Part shown: positions 33,448 to 45,332 of the stretch, in pieces | Layout of the letters: every line of letters starts with the position of its first letter | How positions within the stretch are numbered: the first letter of the stretch is position 1 | Notes under the pieces: generated by a model | The model's database searches: none | What the model saw: the letters and a program-made list of their open reading frames with translations, nothing else | Told to the model about the DNA's origin: nothing | Assembly: GCF_000004075.3 (NCBI RefSeq) | Contig: NC_026660.2 | Coordinates: 15,767,837 to 15,831,836 of the forward strand | DNA: 64,000 nt | Direction: 5' to 3' | Origin: Cucumis sativus | Taxonomy: Eukaryota > Streptophyta > Magnoliopsida > Cucurbitales > Cucurbitaceae | Program-made: the position numbers and the translations under genes

Positions 33448-33870
33448 TTGACTCGAATGGGATCCAGGGAAGGATACGAGTCACCGATTGAGCAAGTCGT
33501 TGAAGGGCCAACGACACGTGGACGTGCTGCACAACGTTCCCCATCCCGACAGAACAAGGCAACAACATCGACAACTCGGGATGTTGTCGAAGAACGATTT
33601 GCGACCTTGGAGGGAAAATTGGAGGAAGTGCAGGAGAAATTAGGCGAGACGAGCGAGTTGATGGAGGAGCTACTTGTGGATCATGCCGAGGTCTCAAAAA
33701 TCACTAAGGCTATGATTGAAGAACTTAGAGGCTCTCATGGCAAGGACATCCACGACCTCATTGTGGAGGTAACCAACATGCGCAAGTTCATGGAAGAGGA
33801 GCTCCATGCATTGCGTAAGGACGTCGACGAGGTACGTGCCGAATGTCTATCTAGACATAATACTAAATGA
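33448..33870 (+). CDS. gag N-terminal fragment of element B
   Basis: An open frame of 140 codons lies about 150 bp after the PBS. The first ATG in it is at 33457. It has a basic, serine-rich start (TTRGRAAQRSPSRQNK), then a charged heptad-like stretch (FATLEGKLEEVQEKLGETSE) that would form a coiled coil, ending RHNTK at a stop. Gag proteins of gypsy elements are normally longer and carry a zinc knuckle; neither the knuckle nor any pol of element B is present, so the element is truncated on its right at about 33870. Confidence 0.65.
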   Translation: MTRMGSREGYESPIEQVVEGPTTRGRAAQRSPSRQNKATTSTTRDVVEERFATLEGKLEEVQEKLGETSELMEELLVDHAEVSKITKAMIEELRGSHGKDIHDLIVEVTNMRKFMEEELHALRKDVDEVRAECLSRHNTK

Positions 33871-33874
33871 AAAG

Positions 33875-36790
33875 TGGTTCTACAGATTCAAAGAAGGCAA
33901 TAGAAATCACTCATTTTAATATCATTTAATATTTCATCAACAACCTATAGAGTTTATTAATCTTTTTCTTTCCTACTAAAGAAGCTCTAATTTATTACTC
34001 TAGGAATGGTCCTTTCTAACTTATATACAGGTAACAAAAAATAAATTGAAGAAATACTCTGAGCTTTTCCATTTAGAAATCCCAATGAGCAAAGACTAAA
34101 GTCTTCCCGGGATTCTTAGGATGCCAAACTCCTCTCATTGGATAGACATCAATATATCTTAGATGAGAAGCTACCTTGAATAGCCTTGCTTCCTCAGCAT
34201 ATAAACATAAATATATTTGTTGTATTCAATCAAAAATAAAAGATAAGCTTGTTCTGAAACCAATTCCAAAAATCTCTTCGAAAATATGCTGGGAGAGTTG
34301 TTGTTGTTTAAATACTTGGTCCTTCGAAGGTTGGAATTACAATGTAACTTTTCACATATTCATGAAAAGTTATGATTCTTATTATGAAAGAATGAAACTT
34401 CGAACTAGTTCCTAAAGGTAGTACTTTTAGCTGATGTGGCAATTTGGATCAGCCATGTACGGTTGCATTCCTCAATGTGAGTGATAATCAAACCCAAACT
34501 ACCTCAAAGGAATTATTTTGTACAGTAACTCCATCTTTACCAACTTGCGACATAAAACTATCTAGGGTTCATGGGTTGGGGTAAGAAAACTTTTGGACCC
34601 AACCCACCAAGTCTTTTTATCATTAAGTTTTCTTCATTTTTATGTCAATTGGCATGTATTTTATAAGCTTTGAGAGAAGAAACTTAATATAAATGTATAC
34701 TTGGTCAGAACCCCGTCATTTAGCCTCAATTTTCACAATGTAGAGGTATAGAATTCAGAGAGGTTATTTTATTTTCTTAAAATTACTCCCCAACTGTTAA
34801 TCTATGATTAACTTTTGCTATAAAAAATTAGTCCTTATATCCCTCTTCTAGAAATTTGACAAACATATTAATCAGGCGCCTTTTTCTGAAAAATAATTGT
34901 TCATATATTTTTTTTTGAAACAGAGACAACCCTTTTTATTAAAGATGTAAGTAAAAAAGAGACTAATGCTCAAACTATAGGAGAATTATACTAAGAGCGA
35001 AAAGAATGACCAAAACAAAAGTACAGACAAATTGAACAAAACAATCAAAATCCTGAGAAAACAATAGAAAACTGAGAACAAAGCGAACTTAAAACCTTTC
35101 AACAAGAAGCCCAAAATCAGCTGAAAATTGCAGACTAAAAACTTCAAACTAGATGGAAGGAAACACCAAGGGAGAGCTAACAACAATGCAGCTTTGTTGA
35201 AAAAAATATCCCTCCCAAGTCATCCTTCGATCTTGAGTGAGTGACTAGAACCAGAATATTTCATAAGAACTTTAGAGGGCCAAAATAATAAAAGCATTCG
35301 TCGAACCTCATGTGATCCACTAAAACAAACCTAAAAGATAATTGGCTGAAAAACCAAGATCAAGTTATTCTATACTCAAACCAAAGTAGTTCCACATTGC
35401 TCAACAATTGACTTCAAGCGATCTGGAACTTCACATTGTCGAGCTTGTGAGGGAAATAAAGAGACTTGTTTCTCAGTAATTAAATCCTCCCTTGTCTGAA
35501 AGCGGTATTAAGATCAGATTCTAGAGGATCCTTAATCGACTGATCAATGTTTACAATGAGTAGTGGAGGCACTTTTGATTCAGATTTTACCGAAGGAGCT
35601 CAAGGTATCGTGCAATGTGATCGATTTTCTTGGGACACATAAATAAATCTAACGCCAATTGAAACATAAGGACTAGTATTTGGAGCATGATATTTCTTCC
35701 TATCTCTACATGTAAAGATCACAAGAAAAATAAGAATTTCACAAAATAACAGAAAACAAAATTAGACAAAATCAGGGCATGGCCGAGGATGAGATTAGAG
35801 ATGAAGCGATGATTAGTATTTATTGAAAATGGGAGAAAAGTAGAATGTCAAACCAATCCAAGAACATACCTCACAAATCTTCGGATAGACGATCGTGGTC
35901 AAAGCAGTGGTTATGGTCGAGGATGAGATTAGGGATGAAAGGATGTTACGAAAGGTATATCAACAAGAAGAATAAACAAATTTAAAAGGTAAAATATGTG
36001 AACTTAAATTGAAAGTTATATTGAAAGGTTTGTAGTTTAGATACCTCTTTTCACGTTTGGTTCATGCACCTCTTCCTCCTTTTCCCCATACCTAAATTGA
36101 ATGGTTTGTATCTTAGAGACCTTTCATCTTACTTCTTCTAATTTTAACCAATTTCGATCATTATATATTTTGAAGTTCTTATAAATGGTCTCATGTATTG
36201 ATTAAGGAGAGAAGAGATTGGTATGGTAGATATATAATAACACTTATCTTCTTTCATATAAAATTTTTAAGTGCATTCTTAAAGACAAAACTACATGTTA
36301 GAAAGTCTTCAATTATTATGCCTTAGCATTTTTTACTCGTTTATAAATAGAAGAAAACCAATGTTATATGGAAGTCCAGTTTGCATATCAACTAAAAGTT
36401 AAGGAAGGGTTGTATGTTTTTAGTGTTATTTGATCCAAAGAACCCCAAAATATACATTCAAATGAGAGCAAAGTAATAAATATTATATAGTTGTGTGTGA
36501 GATAAGAGAAGAGCAACAAAAAAGAGTAAAACATAGAAAGCATTGGGAGTTGAAATAAAATATTTGATAAAACTACAAAGTAAGCAGATTGAACTGATAC
36601 AAGAACCGACATGTCGTTCCAAAAGGATTACAAAAAACACATCATAATCATATCGCAAGATGCAAAGCATTTATTCAATCTCCATAATAATATCTACAAA
36701 GGGCTACGCCAAAACACTTCAAAGCTCAAACAAAAAAACCATTTTAAAATATTACACACACCAATAACCAACATGTCGAACAGAACACTT
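33875..36790. other. Intergenic DNA; possible LINE tail on the minus strand
   Basis: No supported gene. Near 34908 a T-run precedes gaaacagagacaacc and aataaaga-type words; read on the minus strand this resembles the 3' end and poly(A) tail of a LINE or SINE, possibly extending to about 35300. No catalytic motif was found, so this is tentative. Confidence 0.3.
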
Positions 36791-36800
36791 TACGTTACGT

Positions 36801-37797
36801 TCATACCATCTGACTGAACTTCTGCTCATTCAACGACATGTCGTCCATCATCCAAACATCCAAATCAACTCGTTCGAACTCCCCATTTCCACCGAGTTCA
36901 CTCGCTTGTTGCTCCTCGCTATCCAGACCCAAGAACGATCTCAAACTCGCCAACTCCTCGCCGTAGTACAACTCCTCGCTGTCACACGAACTATCCGCAC
37001 GTGTACACGGAGGCGAACCGGTGGTGTTCAAGCCACTCGGAGTAAACTCGGGGACGACGCACTGCATTTTTACCGGAGTTTGACGCTGAGCCGCGAGCGA
37101 CGGCGGCGCTGGAGCAAAGTTGAGCTTCGCCTTTTCTCCTCGGATCCGCTTGGCAGCTTCATCGTATGCTCTGGCCGCTTCCTCCGCGGTGTTGAAAGTG
37201 CCGAGCCAAACTCGAACTCCTTTTCGTGGGTCCCGAATCTCCGCCGCCCATTTTCCCCACGGCCGTTGCCGGATTCCTCTGTATATATTCTTCCGAGCTT
37301 TTCGAGTCTTCTCCACCGCCACCGCCTCCGCCGCCGTAGATCGGTTTCTTTTCTTAGGCGTCTCAGTTTTCACTACAAATCAGTCACACTTCATATACCC
37401 ATGACCATTGAAATTTTCATTCCCTTCTCTAATATTTTATTTTAAAAGACTATAGCTAAACTAGAAGCAATAAATGAATAGAAGTAGCGAGACTAAGAAT
37501 CGTATTACTTTTAAAGTTAATTGAATAAAATATAAACAAATCGATCTTCATCGTTATTCCTTCCTTGCAAATACGTAGAATAATATAATATAGAGAGAAC
37601 TTTTAGGAATCAAACGAAATGAAAACAATTATAAAAAATGGAGAATGGGAAGAACATGAACGTACCAGAGGAATAATTGAGGCCGAGGAGATCGGAGAAA
37701 GGGTCGATATGGGACCAAAGAGATTCATTTGTTAAGCTTACAATAACGAGTTCGGCTTTTTCTCTATAAAATCAGAGATAATGGCACCACCGCACAT
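36801..37797 (-). pseudogene. Group VII ERF (AP2/ERF) gene, frame broken in exon 1
   Basis: Exon 1 (37797-37666) starts MCGGAIISDF, the Cys2 N-degron of group VII ERFs by which plants sense oxygen. Exon 2 (37372-36801, after an AG acceptor) carries the AP2 domain ([50 protein letters not shown]) and a C-terminal DVWMMDDM motif. The two halves do not connect: in the ATG frame exon 1 stops at TAA after about 19 codons, while the frame that splices into the AP2 exon (ESLWSHIDPFSDLLGLNY) is offset. The break falls in the run gagaaaaagcc at about 37761-37771 and fits one missing base. Everything else (TATA box, donor, acceptor, AP2 core) looks intact, so this is a young pseudogene, a polymorphism or a sequencing error. 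RAP2.3/HRE2-like; exact ortholog not assigned. Confidence 0.8.
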
Positions 37798-37860
37798 TTT
37801 TCTCTCTAATATAATTCCTCCAACGTAATAAAGAGGTTTTGGAGAACCCTTCATACAATG

Positions 37861-37870
37861 TTATTTATAG
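37861..37870 (-). promoter_or_regulatory. TATA box of the ERF gene
   Basis: Minus-strand CTATAAATAA lies 64 bp upstream of the MCGG start codon. GGGCC words follow further upstream at 37884-37900. Confidence 0.65.
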
Positions 37871-37983
37871 ACGATCTTAATGGGCCTTCATTTTGGGCCC
37901 TACAATGGTGCCTGCTTATTGGGCTTACTACCAGGTCCACTACACATAATCACACTTTAACGGGTAATGATGAGAGAAATAAT

Positions 37984-38200
37984 AATTAAAGATATAGCAA
38001 GTTTTAAAAAAATTGCAAATATAGTACGGCTATCGTTGATAGATTTGTATGACTGATAGACTCATATGATTTATCGGTGATAGACCAATTTTTATAACAT
38101 GGTCTATCAATGATAGAGTCTATCATCCATAGAATTTGACAAATTTTGCTTTATTTATAAATTTTTAAAAAAGTTGCTATATAGTTAATTATTTTAAATT
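37984..38200. mobile_element. MITE-like element with imperfect terminal inverted repeats
   Basis: The left end (aattaaagatatagcaag, then attgcaaatata) and right end (inverse of aattaactatatagcaac) form imperfect inverted repeats of about 35 bp. The centre holds gatagac/gtctatc palindromes (gatagactcatatga, gtctatcaatgatagag). A sister copy with the same ends lies at 50908-51094 and a decayed one near 23610-23760. It encodes nothing; a clear target-site duplication was not identified. Confidence 0.65.
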
Positions 38201-38560
38201 TAATTACTAAATTTGCAACTATCTCTTTTATTTTTCCTCTCTTTTTATAGGTTCAAATAGTGTTTTTTATGTTTTTTATGTTTTTTTTGTTTTACTTTTA
38301 CAAATTCACAACATACCTACCAAATCAAACTTCATAGAATAAATAAACGAATACGTAAACTTATCTGTCTTTTTTTCCTCACATATTTTTAAAAGACTAC
38401 GTAAAACTTGTCGATCTTCACTGACAAATTTAAAAGGTAAAATATGTGAACTTATCGATTCTACTATCATATTTACGTAAGAGCCATTAGGACTAATAGA
38501 GGCACGTGCTCTCTTCACACTATAGATTTTTGTATTTTAATATTAATTTGGAAATATTAG
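38201..38560. other. AT-rich spacer; no gene seen
   Basis: Low-complexity T-rich sequence near 38260-38300; nothing else recognised. Confidence 0.4.
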
Positions 38561-38622
38561 ACTTGAAGTCACGACTTGATGGTTATGCCCAGTCTCACAA
38601 TTACGAGGAGGTGACTTCAAGT
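38561..38622. repeat. Perfect 12-bp inverted repeat with 38-bp loop
   Basis: acttgaagtcac at 38561-38572 is exactly complementary to gtgacttcaagt at 38611-38622. A transcript would form a short hairpin. The stem is shorter than that of a typical microRNA precursor, and no transcription signal is evident. Confidence 0.6.
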
Positions 38623-39006
38623 TCACATTTTTTATCTTTTATTTTTGTTAAGAATGAAAACCTAATAAATATACAAATCAAACCCTTCATTTTTTTTGAA
38701 TGAGTTATAAATTAAAGAATATATATATTAAAAGATAAATATGAAAAACTAAATGCTCAAACATCACCGTGAACATTTTGAAAGTTGCAAGAAAAAGATA
38801 GTGAATATCTCACTAAAATGAAAATTACTAAATTTAAATTTTAAAATAACAAAATTTATTTGAATAACTTAAGATTTTTTTTATAATAATACTCTGCTAA
38901 ATCAACAATATACATATATATTTGTATAACTAAAAATAAATACTTAACAGTTTAAACTTTATAATAATTTAGTTTTCAATCATAAAAGTACTCCAATAAA
39001 GAAGGA

Positions 39007-39210
39007 TCAACACGGCATTACAAGAAATGTGTTTTTAGGAGAATAGGCAAATAGATTAGAGCATTCCAACATGTTGAAGGAACCAATAATATGGTTGGGT
39101 GTAGCCTTCACTTTACTACTATATTTAATAACTCTCCTTCCATTGGTAACTTCAACAACATTGAAGTTAACATCTTCTTGCACTTTCTCTTTGAAACCCA
39201 ACAAAATTCC
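39007..39210 (-). other. Possible terminal exon of an unrecognised gene
   Basis: A minus-strand frame follows a possible acceptor (tgttttag) near 39211 and encodes about 66 residues (GFKEKVQEDVNFNVVEVTNG, FAYSPKNTFLVMPC) to a stop at about 39007. The composition is protein-like and not repeat-derived. I do not recognise a family, and no upstream exon was found. It may be part of a small or decayed gene. Confidence 0.3.
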
Positions 39211-39214
39211 TAAA

Positions 39215-40216
39215 ACATGAGTGTATATGACAAAAACTAATTAGGGTGCAGATTAAACTATCAAAATTGATTTATTATCTCTTTTCATAATACATACTTT
39301 CTTCGAAAAAGTAATTAAATAGGGTTGATTTGAAGAATGCTATTAATCACAATTGTTGTAAATAAAAACGGTAATTATGAAAGAAAAGGAAGCATCATGA
39401 ATAGATTCTTTACTTTATGACGGTGGCCGTACAGTCTGGCGGTTTTGAAAGGCGTGAAAAGGCTGTTTCTTTCTTACAAAAGCGGGGGACGTATCTTTAC
39501 ACGTGGCACCATTTAAATGGTTTTATGGGATGAACGTACGTCGGTATAATTATTTTAATATTTCTTTTAAACAGTTCGTGGGAGGAAGCAAAATGGTATT
39601 TTATTTATTTATTTTTGCATATTTTAACCTTTTTTTCTTTTAGTTAATAATAATTATTAATTAACTAATTAAAGCATATGCATATGTAGTCTTATGAAAT
39701 CAGACATCTCGTCTACAAAATATAAATTGAACATGAACACGTTAATAATAGTAAGAGATAAAAGTTTGTATCGAGTTTGATGTTATAATTAAAATAACAC
39801 AATTGCTAAAATATAAAATAGGCATCAGATATAATTGAGTAAGAAGAGGTTGAAGGAAGATGAGAAAAGTGTGGCAGTGGACAACTTGATGAACTCATGA
39901 CATAATCATATCCTTTGAAACTGTGAAACCAAGAAAATAAGATGATGAGTTGCATTAGCAACAGCTGCCTTTAAGTTTTATTTGTTTGTTTGTTTACTAT
40001 TATTATTATTTGGGAGTATACGAAAGAAAGACAAAAAAGTCACCAATAGAACACTTCGACTATGCTTTCAGAAAGAATGTGTTTGATGTTAATCCATTTA
40101 TTTTTTATATCTTTACATTATGTTTCATTTTCATATTCTATTATTAAGAACAATTAAATTTTCAATGGGTTAATTTTTAAAGTTTTATAAACTTAAACTT
40201 AAAAAATTGTCAAACC
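39215..40216. other. Intergenic spacer
   Basis: A GC-richer island at about 39418-39545 contains tacacgtggcacc (a G-box/ABRE-like core) and acgtacgtcgg, so it could be a promoter. It lies upstream of the putative exon at 39007-39210 on the minus strand, but the link is not shown. Confidence 0.3.
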
Positions 40217-40842
40217 TGTTGGGCTTATTTCACCCTTGAAGTCCAGCCCATTAGGTCAACTTTACTATGAAATTAACTAATGTACAATGCAATTAAAAAG
40301 AAAAGTAGTAAAGTAGTGACGGTAAGACAGTGAAAAAAGAAAGAAAAATAAAATAAATGTGATTCGTATTTCAGTCTTTTGGGGATCGATTGGTGGTCCA
40401 ATCAAGCTGAAATTTTGACTGGTGTATTCTTGGCACGAGGTTCTTCATTCTGGATAGTGGAGATTTTGTTTGGAGCTATCTACAATTAGATTCTAGTTGA
40501 TAGTTGACTACCACATATTGTGAGATTTTTCCTTTTTTCTTTCATTGTCATTTTGTTTGTTGTCGGGATTGTTATTCTCGAGATACTTGCCTCTAGTTGT
40601 GACTAGGGAGAACTTTGTTGTACCCATTAAAGATTATAGTGAAGATTTTGACTTCGGTCCGTGGTTTTTTACTCCTCACGTTATACTTTGATTATTATTA
40701 TTATTATTGAGTAGTGTTCTATGAGGTTCACACAAGAGTGTGATAATTGATCCAAGGCGAAGGTGTTTATCCCAACAAAGTGATTAATTGGGATTTAATT
40801 GGAATTGCCTTGTGTTGAATATTGATACTAGCTCAGCTAAGA

Positions 40843-41690
40843 TGGTTACCCTTAATGGGTCAAATTATCAAGTATCGAAAAGAAAAATGGAAGACATTGT
40901 TTGTAAATGACTTGCACCTTCCTGTTTTTTCTGATGAGAAGCCTGACGACAAAACTGATAAAGAATGGGAATTATGTCATAGGAAAGTGTGTGGGTTTAT
41001 GAGGCTATGGGTAGAAGATAACTTTCTAAACCATATTTGTGAAGAAACTCATGCGCGAACTATGTGGAATAAACTTGAATCGCTATGTGCCCCTAAAACT
41101 CGTAATAATAAAATGTTTTTTATTAAACAGATGATGGAGTTAAAGTATCAAGATGGAGCGCCTATGTTAGATCACTTGAATACATTTCAAGGTATTTTGA
41201 ATCAACTATCTAGAATGAATATCAAGTTTGAGGATGAGATACATGGGTTATGGGTGCTTGGTACATTGTCGGACTCGTGGAAAATATTTAGAACTTTCTT
41301 ATCGAACTCAGCCTCAAATGGTGTACTAAGTATGGACCTAGTAAAAAGTAACGTGTTGAACAAGGAGATGAGAAGAAAGTCTCAAAGTTCTTCTTCACAA
41401 TCAGATGTTATGGTTACTGAAAAGAGGGGGAGGAGTAAAAGTAAGAGTCCGAGAGGTAATAACAGAAGCAAAAGCAGGAGTGACCAGTTTGCAAATGTTG
41501 AGTGTCACTATTGCCATGAAGAAGGCATATAAAGAAGTATTGTCGAAAATTGAAAAGAGACAGTAAAAATCATAAGGGCAAGGAAAAGAATAATGATGAT
41601 GATAGTGATGCTGATACAATCACTGTAGCCACTGAAGATTTTTACATCTTGTTTGATGGTGATGTTGTAAATTTGCGACACAACATAGCA
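40843..41690 (+). pseudogene. copia gag with zinc knuckle, frame-broken
   Basis: The natural start is probably the ATG at 40843 (MVTLNGSNYQV), but a frame change near 40890 separates it from the main gag frame (LHLPVFSDEKPDD, MELKYQDGAPMLDHLNTFQG). A CHYCHEEG zinc-knuckle start at about 41504 is followed by a frame change, after which KKYCRKLKRD completes the CCHC pattern in another frame. It is a nucleocapsid-type RNA-binding protein when intact. Confidence 0.8.
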
Positions 41691-41691
41691 G

Positions 41692-42935
41692 TTGGGTGAT
41701 TGATAGTGGTGCATCAGTTTGTGCTACTTCGAAAAGGGAATTTTTTGCATCCTATACTCCTGGTGATTTTGGCAGTGTTAGGATGGGTAATGACGGATCA
41801 ACAAATATAGTTGGCATCGAAGATGTACACTTGAAGAACAGAAATGGTTCTAGGCTGATTTTGAAAAATGTGAAACATATTCCTGATATTCGCATGAACT
41901 TGATTTCTACAGGTAAGCTTGATGATGAAGGTTTCTGCAATACCTTCGACAATGACATATGGAAGCACTAAAGGTTCAATGGTTATACCAAAGGGACAAA
42001 AATTTTCTTCACTGTACTACATGGATGCAAAAATCATGGAGTCTGATATAAATACAGTGAATGATGAAGCAAATGTTGAGCTTTGGCATAAGAGACTTAG
42101 CCATATAAGTGAGAAGGGTTTAAAGATTTTAACCAAGAAAAATCATCTTCCTGATTTAAAGAGTACGCCTCTAAAACGATGTCTTCATTGTTTGGCAGGA
42201 AAGCATACGAGAGTTACCTTTAAATCATCTCAACATTTAAGGAAGCCAAATTTACTAAAGTTAGTACATTCTGATGTGTGTGGTCCCATGAAAACAAAGT
42301 CTCTTGGGGTTGCTTTGTATTTTGTGACATTTACTGATGATCATTCAAGGAAAATATGGGTTTACACCTTGAAGACTAAAGATCAAGTGTTGCAAGCGTT
42401 TAAACAGTTTCATGCTTTTGTTGAGAGAAAAACTGGTGAAAAGCTCAAGTGTGTTAGAACTGATAGTGGATGTGAGTATTGTGGACCTTTTGATGAATAT
42501 TGTAGAAATCATGACATTCGACATCAAAAGGCACCTCCTAAGACCCCGCAGTTAAATGGAATTGCTGAAAGATTGAACAAAACATTGGTTGAGAGAGTGA
42601 GATGCTTATTATCTAAATCACAGTTGCCACAATCATTTTGGGGTGAAGCTTTAAATACAGTTGTATATGTTTTCAATCTCACACCATGTGTTCCTTTGGG
42701 ATCAGAAGTTCCAAAAATAATATGGTCAGGTAAGGATATATCTTACAGTCACCTACGTGTCTTTGGCTGTAAAGCTTTTGTTCATGTACCTAAAGATGAG
42801 AGATCAAAGCTTGATGCAAAAACCAAAGCATGTGTGTTTCTTGGTTATGGCCAAGATGAGTTTGGTTATAGATTATATGATCCAACTAAGAAAAAGCTTA
42901 TAAGAAGTCGAGATGTTGTATTTGTTGAAGACTAA
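41692..42935 (+). pseudogene. copia protease and integrase
   Basis: The protease active site WVIDSGAS lies near 41693. Integrase shows the zinc-binding HKRLSH and CLHCLAGK pattern (42075-42205), then the catalytic core with HSDVCGPM, RTDSGCEYCG and QLNGIAERLNKT, and the C-terminal WSGKDISYSHLRVFGCKAF. A stop near 41970 and another frame offset between protease and integrase show decay. A TAA at 42933 ends the integrase frame before RT. Confidence 0.85.
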
Positions 42936-43199
42936 ACAATAGCAGACATTGAGAAAATAGATGAACCAAAGTCTAAGCATAGTGATAATCTAATTGATTT
43001 GAGTTCAACCTCTTTGACACAACATTCTACACAGATAGAAGATGAGGTTCAAAATGAACAGTTTTCTGATACATATGAGAGTTTAAGCAGGTTGGGACAG
43101 AGGATAGTGTTCAAGAACAGTTAGCTGAAACAGTTGTTCCTACAGATGTTTCGCTCAGGAGATCTATCAGAGATCGACGTCCGTCAACAAGATATTCAC

Positions 43200-44650
43200 C
43201 TAATGAATCTTTGCTATTGACTGACGGGTGAGAACCTGAGAGTTATGAAGAGGCTATAGAGGATGAGCACAAAAATGAGTGGAACGATGCAATGAAAGAT
43301 GAGATGGAATCTTTACATGCAAACCACACCTTTGAGCTTGTTAAGTTGCCTAAAGAAAAAACTGCACTAAAAAATAAGTGGATTTACAAAATTAAACATG
43401 AAGAACATACCTCAAAGCCACGTTACAAAGCAAGATTGGTTGTCAAAGGGTTCAGTCAAAAGAAAGGTATCGACTTTGATGAAATTTTTGCTCCAGTTGT
43501 CAAGATGTCCTCCATACGTGTTGTTCTGGGTTTGGCAGCCAGTCTTGACTTAGAGGTTGAGCAGATGGATGTTAAAACTGCTTTTCTTCATGGGGATTTA
43601 GACAAAGAAATCTATATGGAACAACCAAAGGGTTTTGAGTAGAAAGGAAAAGGGCATCTGATGTGTAAATTGAAGAAAAGTCTCTATGGATTGAAACAGG
43701 CACCGAGACAGTGGTACAAGAAGTTTAAGTCAGTTATGGGAGAGAAGGCTATAGAAAAACTACTTCTGCTCACTGTGTTTTTGTCCAGAAATTTTATAAT
43801 GATGATTTTGTTATATTATTAATCTACGTTTATGACATTTTGATTGTTGGTAGGAATGTTTCGAGAATGGATAACTTGAAGAAACAATTGAGCAAATCAT
43901 TTGCCATGAAGGTTTTGGGACCAGCAAAGAAAGTTCTTGGAATTCGAATAGTTTGAGATAAAGCATCCAAGAAGTTATACATGTCACAGGAGCAATACAT
44001 AGAGAAAGTACTTGAACGTTTCAAGATGAGTCAATCAAAATTAGTTAGTTCTCCTTTACCCAGTCACTTCAAACTGATCAGTAAACAAAGCCCTTCTACA
44101 GATAAAGTTTAGGGTTTAGGGTTTAGAAAAGGAGGATATGAGTAAGGTCCCGTATGCTTCAGCAGTTGGAAGCCTAATGTATGTCATGGTATGTACTAGA
44201 CCTGATATTGCTCATGCTGTTGGAGTTGTTAGTCGTTTTATGTTCAATCTAGGAAAACAACGTTGGGAGGCAGTCAAGTGCATCATGAGATATTTGAGAG
44301 GTACTTCCATTTTGAAGCTCACATTTGAGGATGGAAAGCCAGTACTTGCTGGGTATACTGATTCAGATATGGCAGGGGACTTAGACAGCAGAAAGTCTAC
44401 TTTTGGTTACTTGATGACATTTGCAGGTGGTGCAGTGTCCTGGCAGTCAAGGTTGCAGAAATGTGTTGCCCTTTCTACAAAGAGATGTTGTGGATGAAGT
44501 GCTTTGTACAAGAGTTTGACTTCAAGCAACAACACTGTGACAATCAGAGTGTTATTCACCTTGGTAAGAATGCTTCATTTCATTCCAGAACAAAGCATAT
44601 TGATGTGAGATATCACTAGCTTAGAGATGCTTTAAATGATGAATTGTTTG
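43200..44650 (+). pseudogene. copia reverse transcriptase and RNase H
   Basis: RT begins near 43240 (EWNDAMKDEMESLHAN, WIYKIKHEEHTSKPRYKARL, DVKTAFLHGDL). An in-frame TAG occurs at 43640. The catalytic YVDD is changed to YVYD near 43828, so polymerase activity would be lost. RNase H is seen at about 44138-44640 (GSLMYVMVCTRPDIAHAV, GYTDSDMAGDLDSRKSTFGY) with another frame change near 44480. Confidence 0.85.
44108..44126 (+). repeat. Telomere-type (TTTAGGG) insertion inside the copia coding region
   Basis: Two complete TTTAGGG units and a partial third sit between RT and RNase H, where related elements have ordinary coding sequence. This is the plant telomere repeat in its forward orientation. 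Confidence 0.85.
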
Positions 44651-45332
44651 AGCTTGAGAAGATACACACGGATCATAATGGATCTAATATGTTGACAAAG
44701 AATCTACCAAGTCGAAGCTTGAGTTTTGTCGTTTCACGGTGGGAATGACAAATTCATTCTCAAAGTGAAATAGGAGGAGATTTGTTGGGCTTATTTCACT
44801 TGAAGCTCAGCCCATTAGGTTAATTTTATTATGAAATTAACTAATGAACAATACAATGAAAAAGAAAAGTAGTGATGGCAAGATGGCAAGATGGTGGGAA
44901 AAGAAAGAAACATAAAATAAATGTGGTTCGTATTTCAGCCTTTTAGAGATCGATTCTTGGTCCAATCAAGCTGAAATTTTGACCGTGTATTCTTGGCACG
45001 AGGTTCTTCATTCTGGACGGTGGAGACTTTGTTTGGAGCTATCTACGGTTAGATTCTGGTTGATAGTTGGCTACCACATATTGTGAGATTTTTCATTTTT
45101 TCTTTCATTGTCATTGTTGTTTGTTGCCGGGATTGTTATTCTCGAGATACTTGCCTCTAGTTGTGACTATGGAGAACTTTGTTGTACCCATTAAAGATTA
45201 TAGTGAAGATTTTGACTTCGGTCCGTGGTTTTTCACTCCTCACGTTGAGGGGATTTTTCCACGTGTCCATATACTTTTATTATTATTATTATTATTAATA
45301 ATTGATCCAAGGTGAAGGTGTTTATCCCAACA

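Larger units (their letters stand above)
40217..45332 (+). mobile_element. Ty1/copia LTR retrotransposon, full-length but decayed
   Basis: Two LTRs in the same orientation (40217-40777, 561 bp; 44783-45332, 550 bp) both start TGTTGGGC and end ATCCCAACA. The flanks aaacc and aaacg form a 5-bp target-site duplication with one mismatch. A purine-rich tract (gaaataggaggagat) precedes the 3' LTR. Internal order gag, protease, integrase, RT, RNase H is that of copia elements. The LTRs differ by several indels and substitutions, so the insertion is old. Multiple frame changes and stops make it non-autonomous. Confidence 0.95.

Noticed and set aside
29922..33870. Circularly permuted retrotransposon (pol, LTR, PBS, gag in one block), as from a re-inserted one-LTR circle
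   Set aside because: The LTR starts exactly at TGTCACG inside element A's integrase, without a polypurine tract before it. Nested insertion of a separate element explains this more simply.
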